Shown: piece after piece, positions 1-6,277 of the stretch
Layout: each line of letters begins with the position of its first letter
How positions within the stretch are numbered: position 1 is the stretch's first letter
From: Mucilaginibacter sp.
Lineage (GTDB): Bacteria; Bacteroidota; Bacteroidia; Sphingobacteriales; Sphingobacteriaceae
Direction of reading: 5' to 3'
Length of the DNA stretch: 12,449 bases
NCBI GenBank assembly: GCA_025934475.1
Contig: JAICXZ010000027.1
Span: 1-12,449, forward strand
Made by a program: the position numbers and the translations under genes
Notes under the pieces: generated by a model
What the model saw: only the letters and a program-made list of their open reading frames with translations
Told to the model about the DNA's origin: nothing
The model's database searches: none

Positions 1-501
1 GAAAATAGCAGTAAGCCCATCATAGCTGCCATCAATGGTTTTGCTCTTGGCGGGGGATTGGAACTAGCCCTGGCTTGTCATATCCGTATCGCTTCTGATA
101 ATGCCAAAATGGGACTTCCCGAAGTTACCCTTGGCCTGATTCCTGGTTACGGTGGAACTCAACGTTTAACCCAGTTGGTTGGCAAAGGCCGTGCTATGGA
201 AATGATTCTCACTGGTGATATGATCACTGCTCTGGAGGCACACCAGTTTGGTCTGGTAAATCATATAGTCAGCCAGTTTGAGTTGCTGCCGCGAGCAGAA
301 GCTATCATGAACCAGATCTTATCCCGGGCGCCTTTGGCCGTTGAAGCAGGTATCCGTGCTGTCAATGCATCGGTTCAAAAAGGCGTGAACGGTTTCGAAG
401 AGGAGATCGAATTATTCGGCAAAAGCTTCGATACCGAAGACTTCAAAGAGGGAGTCTCCGCTTTTCTAGAAAAACGAAAACCCGCTTTTCGGAGCAAATA
501 A
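1..501 (+). CDS. Enoyl-CoA hydratase/isomerase family protein (5' truncated by window)
   Basis: This is the C-terminal 166 residues of a crotonase-fold enzyme. The reading frame is open from base 1 and the start lies outside the window. Crotonases of this type hydrate trans-2-enoyl-CoA to 3-hydroxyacyl-CoA in fatty-acid or amino-acid breakdown in the cytoplasm. The oxyanion-hole stretch GFALGGGLELA is at residues 14-24 of the fragment. Both glutamates used for water activation in true hydratases are present: Glu21 in GGGLELA and Glu41 in LPEVTLGLIPGYGGTQRL. This favours a hydratase over a catalytically divergent family member. The family is usually about 260 residues, so roughly 95 N-terminal residues are missing. 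The C-terminus (EGVSAFLEKRKPAF) is typical and complete. The exact substrate cannot be told from the sequence; a short-chain (crotonyl-CoA) hydratase is the default guess. Confidence 0.93.
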   Translation, partial: ENSSKPIIAAINGFALGGGLELALACHIRIASDNAKMGLPEVTLGLIPGYGGTQRLTQLVGKGRAMEMILTGDMITALEAHQFGLVNHIVSQFELLPRAEAIMNQILSRAPLAVEAGIRAVNASVQKGVNGFEEEIELFGKSFDTEDFKEGVSAFLEKRKPAFRSK

Positions 502-523
502 GCCACTTTTTATGACAATATCC

Positions 524-546
524 TGACCATTTCAAATAAATGGTCA
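524..546. repeat. Perfect 9-bp inverted repeat after the hydratase gene
   Basis: TGACCATTT and AAATGGTCA are separated by 5 nt, starting 22 nt after the hydratase stop. In RNA this makes a 9-bp hairpin, but it is followed by an A-rich rather than a U-rich stretch, so it is not a canonical intrinsic terminator. It could mark the 3' end of the upstream transcript or act as a dimer-binding operator for the downstream gene. The symmetry is certain; the role is not. Confidence 0.6.
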
Positions 547-568
547 AAAATAATTCATTGTTAATCAA

Positions 569-584
569 ACGATTGAATAATCGT
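569..584. repeat. Second short inverted repeat, upstream of the barrel gene
   Basis: ACGATT and AATCGT flank a 4-nt spacer, 85 nt before the start codon of the outer-membrane protein. It could be an operator half-site pair, since it lies upstream of a possible Bacteroidota -7-like element (TTACTTTG at 621-628, one mismatch to TAnnTTTG). A 6-bp palindrome can occur by chance, so support is weak. Confidence 0.3.
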
Positions 585-669
585 GACATTGGGATGAAAC
601 TCCGTCTTACTTTTCGTGCTTTACTTTGTCGCCGTGTTCAAAACACATCTATTGAAAAAACATAATATC

Positions 670-1281
670 ATGAAAAGTACATTCAAAATTTCAGCCTTAG
701 TGCTCGCCTTTGCCGGACTGGCATTTGGCGCTCAAGCACAAACAAACCCTACATCTTCCACAAAAACAACTTCAGGATCAAACGGAATTATTTTAAGCGT
801 CGGCGCCGATGCCGGTATACCTACCGGTAGTTTTTCGAACGCTTATAACTGGAACCTGGGTGGTTCACTGCAAGCCGACATCCCGGTTTTGAAAAATCAA
901 TTGTTCGTAACTGTTAATGCCGGCTATAACAACTTTTTCGGTAAGAAAAACATAGCCAATATTGATGGCGTCAGCATCGATGCTCCCAATGTACAGTTGC
1001 TGCCGGTTAAAGCAGGTTTAAAATACTTCCCGGTTAGTCACTTCTACATCCAGGGTGAAGCAGGTGCTGCGTTTGCTCTGAATAAATCAGAAGCAGGTTT
1101 CGATAACAGCGCAGCATTTATTTATGCACCGCAAATCGGTTATCAGTTTCCGCTGGGTGGCAAGAGCTATCTTGATGCCGGTGTACGCTGGGAAAGTTCA
1201 ACCAAATTTAACAGCGCTATTGACGACAGCAAAGTAAATTTCTTTGGTCTGCGTGTTGCTTATGCGTTTGACACCAAGTAA
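670..1281 (+). CDS. Outer-membrane beta-barrel protein
   Basis: A 203-residue protein with a clear Sec signal peptide: MKS start, basic Lys2/Lys6, hydrophobic core at about 7-20, and a likely signal peptidase I cut after Ala-Gln-Ala23. The ATG at 670 is preferred over an in-frame TTG at 616, because only the former places the signal peptide at the N-terminus. After a Ser/Thr-rich linker (about 25-38) the chain shows alternating hydrophobic and polar residues with Gly/Asn turns, ending in KVNFFGLRVAYAF, as expected of an 8-strand barrel of the OmpA/OmpW-like size class. Such proteins sit in the outer membrane; no ligand or pore function can be assigned. The gene appears monocistronic, with palindromes upstream and a strong terminator downstream. 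No confident promoter was found. Confidence 0.85.
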   Translation: MKSTFKISALVLAFAGLAFGAQAQTNPTSSTKTTSGSNGIILSVGADAGIPTGSFSNAYNWNLGGSLQADIPVLKNQLFVTVNAGYNNFFGKKNIANIDGVSIDAPNVQLLPVKAGLKYFPVSHFYIQGEAGAAFALNKSEAGFDNSAAFIYAPQIGYQFPLGGKSYLDAGVRWESSTKFNSAIDDSKVNFFGLRVAYAFDTK

Positions 1282-1309
1282 TTTCTACTCAATTAATTAA
1301 AGTAACGGG

Positions 1310-1340
1310 AGGGCCTTAACGGGCCCTTTTGTTGTTTTTT
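1310..1340 (+). terminator. Rho-independent terminator of the barrel gene
   Basis: AGGGCC (1310-1315) pairs with GGCCCT (1322-1327) around a 6-nt loop, followed by a T-rich tract (TTTTGTTGTTTTTT, 1327-1340). It lies 28 nt after the stop codon of the outer-membrane protein. GC-rich stem plus U tract is the classical intrinsic terminator form. Confidence 0.9.
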
Positions 1341-1460
1341 AGCCCAGAAATATAAAAATTAGACCTATAATTAAATTTTACCTTAAAAAATTAGCAATTT
1401 TGTATGTAACTTGACTTAGGTTTAATCCGTTTACCTGTCAAAATTAGCTAACACCCTGTT

Positions 1461-2900
1461 ATGAAGAAAATACTCATCATTGATGATGAAGTGAATGTTG
1501 CGTTATTACTCTCCAAGTTTTTAACGCGTAATGGATTTGATGTTGCTACAGCGGCTACGGGGGCCAGCGGTCTCGAATTTTTAAAAAACGGCGGCTACGA
1601 TTTAGTGCTTTGCGACTTTCGCCTCGAAGATACCGACGGGCGTGAGATGCTGAAAAGCATCAAAACCCAATATCCTAAAACGGGTGTTATCATCATAACC
1701 GGTTATTCGGACATCAAAATGGCGGTTGAGCTCATCAAGATGGGCGCATACGATTACATCACCAAACCGCTTTATCCCGACGAGATATTAAATACTATAA
1801 ATAAGGCTTTCGAAACGCATCACGCTTTAGTTGATGAGCCGGCGGCGGCCGTTACCGTAACCAAACCTACAAACGGCAAAAAACCGCAACTGCCAAATAC
1901 CGATTTTGTTGTTGGTACCAGCAAGGCAGCCAAGGAGCTGATGCGCCAGATAGAACTGGTTGCCCCAACTAACTACAGCGTAATTATCCTCGGAGAAAGC
2001 GGTACAGGTAAAGAATCGGCAGCTAAAAATATTCACCTGCATAGCCAGCGTGCCAACATGCCCTTCATTGCGATGGACTGCGGTTCGCTGACCAAAGAGC
2101 TTGCCGCCAGCGAATTCTTCGGTCACGAAAAAGGTTCATTCACCGGCGCTCTCTATACCAAGATTGGCCACTTTGAAATGGCCAATGGTGGTACACTTTT
2201 TTTGGATGAGGTGGGCAACTTGTCGTACGATATACAGGCAGCGTTGCTTCGTACTGTTCAGGAAAGGAAAGTAAAACGCATAGGCAGCACTAAAGAGATC
2301 GATCTTGATGTACGTATCATAATAGCTACCAACGAAAACCTGCAGGATGGCATTTCCAAAGGACGTTTCAGGGAAGACCTTTACCACCGCTTTAACGAAT
2401 TTACCATTTACATGCCTGCTCTCCGTGAGTTGGGAACTGACATTATGCTGCTGGCGAATCATTTTCTGCAAATTGCCAATAACGAGCTGGGCCGCAACGT
2501 TACTGGCTTCTCGCCTGAGGTGGAAGAATGTTTCATGAACTACCGCTGGGCGGGCAACATCCGCGAATTAAAGAACGTGGTGCGCCGCGCTACGCTTATC
2601 ACTGAAGGTGATATTATCCCTCTAAAAGCCTTACCGCTCGAAATATCAAATTATAAATCGACACCTGCCGCCGCTGTCGTCGCTGAGCCCGTCGCTGTTT
2701 CTGTTCCTGTCTACGAACCGGTAGCAGCAGCAAAGGAAGCACGCCACGACTTGAAGAACGCAGCACAGGAAGCCGAATATGATACCATCCTGAAAGTATT
2801 GCGCGAAGTAAACTTCAACAAAACAAAAGCTGCTGAAATATTAAACATCGACCGAAAAACTCTTTACAATAAGATGAAAGCTATTAACTTAGGCAAGTAA
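1461..2900 (+). CDS. Sigma-54-dependent response regulator, NtrC/AtoC family
   Basis: A 479-residue cytoplasmic transcription activator with three domains. The receiver domain (about 3-120) has the acidic pair Asp8/Asp9, phospho-acceptor Asp52 (LVLCDFRL), Thr80 and Lys102 (ITKP), so it should be phosphorylatable. The AAA+ sigma-54 interaction domain (about 148-385) has Walker A GESGTGKE at 178-185 and Walker B GGTLFLDE at 243-250. The sigma-54 contact loop reads GSFTGA at 225-230, Ser in place of the usual Ala. The sensor region RFREDLYHR follows. An Ala/Val/Pro-rich linker (about 400-425) leads to a Fis-type helix-turn-helix (about 436-475, NKTKAAEILNIDRKTLYNK). The family uses ATP hydrolysis to open sigma-54 promoter complexes once phosphorylated. 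No cognate full-length histidine kinase is adjacent; the next gene, 2 nt downstream, is a small DHp-like protein. Confidence 0.96.
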   Translation: MKKILIIDDEVNVALLLSKFLTRNGFDVATAATGASGLEFLKNGGYDLVLCDFRLEDTDGREMLKSIKTQYPKTGVIIITGYSDIKMAVELIKMGAYDYITKPLYPDEILNTINKAFETHHALVDEPAAAVTVTKPTNGKKPQLPNTDFVVGTSKAAKELMRQIELVAPTNYSVIILGESGTGKESAAKNIHLHSQRANMPFIAMDCGSLTKELAASEFFGHEKGSFTGALYTKIGHFEMANGGTLFLDEVGNLSYDIQAALLRTVQERKVKRIGSTKEIDLDVRIIIATNENLQDGISKGRFREDLYHRFNEFTIYMPALRELGTDIMLLANHFLQIANNELGRNVTGFSPEVEECFMNYRWAGNIRELKNVVRRATLITEGDIIPLKALPLEISNYKSTPAAAVVAEPVAVSVPVYEPVAAAKEARHDLKNAAQEAEYDTILKVLREVNFNKTKAAEILNIDRKTLYNKMKAINLGK

Positions 2901-2902
2901 TT

Positions 2903-3115
2903 ATGGAAGAGTCACCAAAGGATAACGTTGCCGGCGAAAACAACAATCGCAGGATACGGCATGATATCCGCAACCAGCTTTCGAATATTAACTTATCGGT
3001 TGAGCAATTAAAATACGAAATACCTGATGACGCCACTTCAGATATCGAGTTCTATATCAATACCATTGCTGTAAGCTGCGCCAAAATCAACCTTTTGCTC
3101 GACGACATCGAATAA
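2903..3115 (+). CDS. Small DHp-only protein resembling a histidine-kinase phosphoacceptor hairpin
   Basis: A 70-residue protein starting 2 nt after the response-regulator stop, so surely co-transcribed and probably translationally coupled. Residues 1-15 are polar and likely flexible. Residues 16-40 form a probable helix with an H-box-like motif, RHDIRNQLSNINLSVEQL, centred on His20. It aligns by eye with kinase DHp helix 1 (EnvZ: HDLRTPLTRIRLATE). Residues 44-70 look like DHp helix 2, ending LLLDDIE. Asp21 with Asn24 and Gln25 fits both the (E/D)xxN/T motif of HisKA and the DxxxQ motif of HisKA_3, which are linked to phosphatase activity in those families. The proline usual after the H-box is Gln here. 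There is no N/G1/G2 ATP-binding region, and the gene stops cleanly before a strong terminator, so it is not an obvious truncation. Inference: a Spo0B- or Hpt-like phosphotransfer partner, phosphatase, or kinase antagonist for the adjacent regulator. The coding call is firm; the function is a hypothesis. Confidence 0.8.
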   Translation: MEESPKDNVAGENNNRRIRHDIRNQLSNINLSVEQLKYEIPDDATSDIEFYINTIAVSCAKINLLLDDIE

Positions 3116-3143
3116 GTACCTGAAACTTAACATATTTTAACAG

Positions 3144-3176
3144 AAGCGCTAAAAACATTTTAGTGCTTTTTTGTTT
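3144..3176 (+). terminator. Rho-independent terminator of the regulator/DHp operon
   Basis: AAGCGCTAAAA (3144-3154) pairs with TTTTAGTGCTT (3158-3168) over 11 bp with one G-U wobble and a 3-nt loop. A T tract, TTTTTTG then TTT, follows. It sits 28 nt after the DHp-like gene stop, which shows the two-gene operon ends here and supports a downstream start at 3207 rather than 3171. Confidence 0.88.
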
Positions 3177-3206
3177 ATAGGGTGTACTTATTGCAATGGT
3201 CTCCCG

Positions 3207-4250
3207 ATGTCAATTTTCAACCATAAACAGCGCGACAACATAATCCTGGTGGCTATAGTTATCCTGGGCTGTTTTATCCTTTACGCCTTATCAGGACTGT
3301 TCAGTTCGATTCTCGGAGCGATAGTTCTGTTCACCATATTCCGGCCTATTTACCTGGACCTCGTAGAAAAGCATCGCTGGAATAGATCGCTTACGGCCCT
3401 GGTAATCATGTTAACATCTCTCATCGTTATAGTGATCCCTTTTCTTTTTATGTGTATTATGATCGTCGGCAAGATCTCGGCACTCACACGGGACGGGCTA
3501 CCCATTCAGGACTGGATCTACAAGATCGACATTTATGCGGCCCAACACCTGGGGCAACCTAAGCTTGCCGAGAGTACTTTGCAAAAGCTCAGCACGTTTT
3601 TAACGGATCTTTTTCCCTCCATCATTAGCAGTGCGGTAAACATTGTACTTACCTTGCTCGTGATGTATTTTTTGCTGTTTTTTATGTTCACACAGATGAA
3701 AGAGTTTGAACTGGCACTGGTAAAATATGCCCCGTTTCGCGAGCAGCATGCGCTTAAGTTTGCAACAGCGCTAAAGAATGTCACTTATAGTAATGTACTC
3801 GGCCAGGGCATTATAGCACTAGTTCAGGGCACTCTGCTGGGGATGGGATTCTACGCCTTTGGGATACCAGATCCCATATTTTGGGGAATGTTGGGTGCGT
3901 TAATTTCTTTTTTGCCTGTGGTAGGTGCGCCAACGTTAACCATCCCTACCAGTATCATTCTTTTCGCCAACGGGCATACCCTTAAAGGTATCGCCCTGCT
4001 CGCTTATGGCTTGCTGATCATCGGCAACATTGACAATATCCTGCGTATGATCATTAATAAACGCCTGGCCAATACCCACCCAATTATATCAGTAATCGGC
4101 GTCTTTATTGGCATCCCATTATTTGGGATTTTGGGGCTGGTTTTCGGGCCGCTGCTATTATCATATTTCTTACTTTTGCTGGAGATATACGAAACCAACC
4201 GGATGGCAGCCAACAGGCTCGAACGGATAAAAACCATTGGCGATAGCTGA
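3207..4250 (+). CDS. AI-2E family transporter (PerM/YdiK-like membrane protein)
   Basis: A 347-residue inner-membrane protein. The ATG at 3207 is chosen because the upstream in-frame TTG (3171) lies within the preceding terminator. Hydrophobic segments fall at about 11-48 (two helices), 62-85, 135-163, 200-250 (two), 258-277 and 295-330. This is the usual pattern of about eight helices, with a soluble-looking stretch at about 88-130. The conserved C-terminal signature reads PIISVIGVFIGIPLFGILG followed by GLVFGP. The family is named for the E. coli exporter TqsA, but most members have no proven autoinducer role; others have been linked to Na+/H+ antiport or general export. It stands alone on the plus strand, with 150 bp before the next gene. 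That interval (4251-4400) is AT-rich and holds no terminator or clear promoter that I can see. Confidence 0.92.
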   Translation: MSIFNHKQRDNIILVAIVILGCFILYALSGLFSSILGAIVLFTIFRPIYLDLVEKHRWNRSLTALVIMLTSLIVIVIPFLFMCIMIVGKISALTRDGLPIQDWIYKIDIYAAQHLGQPKLAESTLQKLSTFLTDLFPSIISSAVNIVLTLLVMYFLLFFMFTQMKEFELALVKYAPFREQHALKFATALKNVTYSNVLGQGIIALVQGTLLGMGFYAFGIPDPIFWGMLGALISFLPVVGAPTLTIPTSIILFANGHTLKGIALLAYGLLIIGNIDNILRMIINKRLANTHPIISVIGVFIGIPLFGILGLVFGPLLLSYFLLLLEIYETNRMAANRLERIKTIGDS

Positions 4251-4400
4251 TTTAATGATATTATTTTGGCAGGCACGGGGGAAATACCGATATTGATGAC
4301 AATTTAAAACGGTCCGTCTGACTAAATGTCCGCCTGGTAATATTTGGCAAGATATTTAACTGTGATAAAACAAATTAGTTCAACTTAAAATTATATTGAT

Positions 4401-4667
4401 ATGTCTGACAACTCGAAAGTAGTGGTTGCTTTGCTGGCAGGATTAGCGGCAGGAGCAGCACTGGGGATATTGTTTGCACCCGATAAAGGAACTGAAACCC
4501 GCGATAAACTAACTGACTCACTCAAGAAGCTTGGTGATTCGATAAGGGAAACCGCTGCCAACGAAATCGACAGCCTGGTTGGCCTTAAGGACAAAGTGGT
4601 TGACAACATCAAGAGCAAGATCAAAAACGCCGACGAGGAATACCAGGACGACCTGGAACACGCATAA
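4401..4667 (+). CDS. YtxH domain-containing small membrane protein
   Basis: An 88-residue protein. One transmembrane helix at about 7-26 (VVVALLAGLAAGAALGILFA) runs straight into the YtxH hallmark APDKGTETRDKL. A charged amphipathic region (about 36-85) with heptad-like spacing follows and is probably helical or coiled-coil. YtxH proteins are common envelope or general-stress proteins of unknown biochemical role in Firmicutes and Bacteroidota. It is the first gene of a three-gene cluster with a holin-X-like protein and an unknown protein, a grouping I recognise from Bacteroidota genomes. The upstream region contains TTTGG and TAAAA-rich sequence but no promoter I would name. Confidence 0.92.
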   Translation: MSDNSKVVVALLAGLAAGAALGILFAPDKGTETRDKLTDSLKKLGDSIRETAANEIDSLVGLKDKVVDNIKSKIKNADEEYQDDLEHA

Positions 4668-4678
4668 CAACTAAGGCC

Positions 4679-4703
4679 GGTCCCGGTATTTTTACCCGGG
4701 ACC
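4679..4703 (+). other. Intercistronic hairpin between the ytxH-like and holin-like genes
   Basis: GGTCCCGG (4679-4686) and CCGGGACC (4696-4703) form a perfect 8-bp GC-rich stem with a 9-nt loop containing five T. It begins 12 nt after the YtxH stop and ends 13 nt before the next start. No T tract follows on either strand, so it is not a standard terminator. An mRNA stability or processing element that sets different protein levels within the operon is plausible. Confidence 0.6.
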
Positions 4704-4716
4704 ACACTATAAACCT

Positions 4717-5061
4717 ATGGAAGAAGAAAAAAAGGAAACTCCTCCGCAACCCATCCTCGACCAGCTAAAGGAATACGCCGAAACTCAGATTAAGCTGGCC
4801 AAATATGAGGCCATTGATCGCAGCTCGAAATTTATGGCGAGTGTTATTACCGATATTATTATTGCGGTGATCTTTGTACTGGCTTTCCTCTTTATCAGCT
4901 TTGCGCTGGCGTTCGTGCTTTCGGCTTTGTTGGGTTCTCATTGGGCTGGGTTTGCCTGCATGGGAGGAATTTATATTATTCTTGCGCTCATCATTATCTG
5001 GAAAAAAGATAAGATCGAGATACCGCTTATTAACCTCTTTATTAAAAAATTCTTCGGCTAA
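4717..5061 (+). CDS. Phage-holin-family / holin-X (DUF1469-like) membrane protein
   Basis: A 114-residue protein. A charged N-terminus with a predicted helix (about 10-38, LDQLKEYAETQIKLAKYEAIDRS) is followed by two transmembrane segments (about 42-72 and 76-95) and a lysine-rich cytoplasmic tail ending KKFFG. This layout (EYAETQIKLAKYEAIDR before two helices) matches the Actinobacterial holin-X/DUF1469 type. It is often labelled 'phage holin' but sits in ordinary chromosomal envelope operons. No endolysin or other phage gene is nearby, so lysis is an unlikely role. The next gene begins 3 nt after its stop, which indicates translational coupling. Confidence 0.82.
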   Translation: MEEEKKETPPQPILDQLKEYAETQIKLAKYEAIDRSSKFMASVITDIIIAVIFVLAFLFISFALAFVLSALLGSHWAGFACMGGIYIILALIIIWKKDKIEIPLINLFIKKFFG

Positions 5062-5064
5062 CCT

Positions 5065-5490
5065 ATGGCTAATGCTACTATAAATAATGTAACTGAACTT
5101 CAGATGGAAATAGCCCGGCTGAAGGTGCAGCGCGAAGAGCAGGGAAAAGCTATTGGTCAGCGTTTTAGCTCGGTTGGCGCTACTTTTTCTACGGTAATGA
5201 GTCTGTTCCCAAAATCTACTAATAAGGGACAAGGCTCAAAATATGATATTTTCCACCAGGATATGTTTGGCGTATTATCGCGTATATTCCTGCCTTTTGC
5301 ACTCAATAAAACGTTCTTCCGCAATTCCAATTTCATTGTGAAGGGTCTTATTGGGCTGCTTTCACAAAAAGCATCGCATTATATCAATGAAGATACGATT
5401 ACCGGCGCATGGGGAAAAGTAAAATCTCTCTTCGACAAAAAGCGCAAAGACGTCGATTACGGTATTCCGCCGGAGAGTGAAGCATCTTGA
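5065..5490 (+). CDS. Conserved hypothetical protein of the YtxH/holin-X cluster
   Basis: A 141-residue protein that I cannot assign to a characterised family. Residues about 8-30 form a charged, probably coiled-coil helix (VTELQMEIARLKVQREEQGK). The middle (about 32-48) is Ser/Thr/Phe-rich. Residues 72-105 contain semi-hydrophobic helices (GVLSRIFLPFALNKTFFRNS and FIVKGLIGLLSQKASHYI). The C-terminus is basic then acidic (KKRKDVDY, PESEAS). No signal peptide or convincing transmembrane helix is seen, though the 72-105 region could lie on the membrane. Its 3-nt spacing from the holin-X-like gene argues for a shared complex or pathway in the envelope. Same-strand codon use and the tight operon make it a real gene. 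Confidence 0.8.
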   Translation: MANATINNVTELQMEIARLKVQREEQGKAIGQRFSSVGATFSTVMSLFPKSTNKGQGSKYDIFHQDMFGVLSRIFLPFALNKTFFRNSNFIVKGLIGLLSQKASHYINEDTITGAWGKVKSLFDKKRKDVDYGIPPESEAS

Positions 5491-5500
5491 AGGAGCCAGG

Positions 5501-5598
5501 AAGTCCGAAAGTCCGCATAAGTCCGAAAGAAGCTTAAAGCGAAAAGCCCGTAACGATACAAAAAAAGCTTTCTGCTTTAGACTTTCAGCTTTCTGCTT
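5501..5598. repeat. Short direct repeats in the spacer before trmB
   Basis: AAGTCCGAAAG occurs at 5501-5511 and 5519-5529, and GTCCG occurs three times (5503, 5511, 5521). Further on, AGCTTTCTGCTT occurs at 5566-5577 and 5587-5598 with a 21-bp period. The two halves are also partly complementary (GAAAG and TAAAGC against GCTTTA and CTTTC), so the region may fold into an imperfect hairpin. It looks like a dispersed low-complexity intergenic repeat rather than coding sequence. Confidence 0.6.
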
Positions 5599-5622
5599 AA
5601 TTTTGCCCACTAATTCCAAACT

Positions 5623-6273
5623 GTGGGAAAAGATAAATTAAAACGATTCGCCGAGGTGGCCACTTTTAGCAATGTGGTGCAACTGGATGCAGGGATACCT
5701 TATAAAGGTAATTGGGCCAAAGATTTCTTCAAAAACGATAATCCTCTTGTACTCGAGCTGGCCTGCGGGAAAGGCGAGTACACCGTGAACCTGGCGCGGC
5801 TGTTTCCCAGCAGAAATTTTATCGGCATTGATTACAAAGGCAATCGAATCTGGCGGGGTGCGAAGGATGCGCTGGAAGAAGGTGTAACCAATGTTGGGTT
5901 TCTACGGATACAGATTGAAACCATCCTCGATTATTTTGCACCCGATGAAATAGATGAGATTTGGATCACTTTTCCAGATCCTCAGCCACAGATCAGTCGC
6001 GAGAAAAAGCGCCTTACTTCGCCGCGTTTCCTTGAGAAATACAAAATATTGCTCAAGCCTTCAGGCTATGTAAACCTGAAAACGGATGATGACGGCCTGC
6101 ACGCTTATACCTCAGAAAAAATTGAAGAGCTGGGCCTAAACCTGCACGTTCGCACCGAGGACTTATACAACTCTGACCACGCCGACGAGGTGCTATCGAT
6201 AAAAACCTATTACGAGAAAAAATACTTGCAGCATAACAAGAATATCAACTACCTTAAGTTTTCATTTAAGTAA
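5623..6273 (+). CDS. trmB: tRNA (guanine(46)-N7)-methyltransferase
   Basis: A 216-residue SAM-dependent enzyme that makes m7G at position 46 in the variable loop of tRNAs. The SAM-binding motif I is LELACGKGEY at 44-53, followed by the ribose-binding acid Asp70 (IGIDYKG). The TrmB signature FPDPQP at 117-122 replaces the E. coli FPDPWH; basic residues after it (REKKRLTSPRFL) match the conserved region. LKTDDD near 150 corresponds to the family's late TD motif. The start is GTG at 5623, giving the N-terminus GKDKLKRFAEVATF that is typical of Bacteroidota TrmB. No in-frame ATG upstream fits. An alkyltransferase-like gene starts 4 nt after the stop, so the two form an operon. Confidence 0.94.
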   Translation: MGKDKLKRFAEVATFSNVVQLDAGIPYKGNWAKDFFKNDNPLVLELACGKGEYTVNLARLFPSRNFIGIDYKGNRIWRGAKDALEEGVTNVGFLRIQIETILDYFAPDEIDEIWITFPDPQPQISREKKRLTSPRFLEKYKILLKPSGYVNLKTDDDGLHAYTSEKIEELGLNLHVRTEDLYNSDHADEVLSIKTYYEKKYLQHNKNINYLKFSFK

Positions 6274-6277
6274 GTCT

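Noticed and set aside
616..669. TTG start at 616 for the outer-membrane protein
   Set aside because: It would add 18 residues in front of a perfect signal peptide. The ATG at 670 gives the normal export signal.
3171..3206. TTG start at 3171 for the AI-2E family protein
   Set aside because: It lies in the T tract of the preceding terminator and adds a non-membrane, Cys-rich stretch not expected in the family. ATG 3207 fits better.
4339..4371. Promoter for the YtxH operon (AATATTTG, or TTGGCA with TAAAAC)
   Set aside because: Each option misses the Bacteroidota -33/-7 consensus in sequence or spacing, so no call is made.
4717..5061. Prophage remnant suggested by the holin-family match
   Set aside because: No endolysin, capsid, integrase or attachment site is present, and the gene sits in a YtxH envelope operon common in non-lysogenic Bacteroidota.
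4765..5232. Minus-strand open frame of 155 codons across the holin-X-like and unknown genes
   Set aside because: It spans two coupled plus-strand genes and its translation is low-complexity with no domain. The plus-strand genes have a consistent operon layout.
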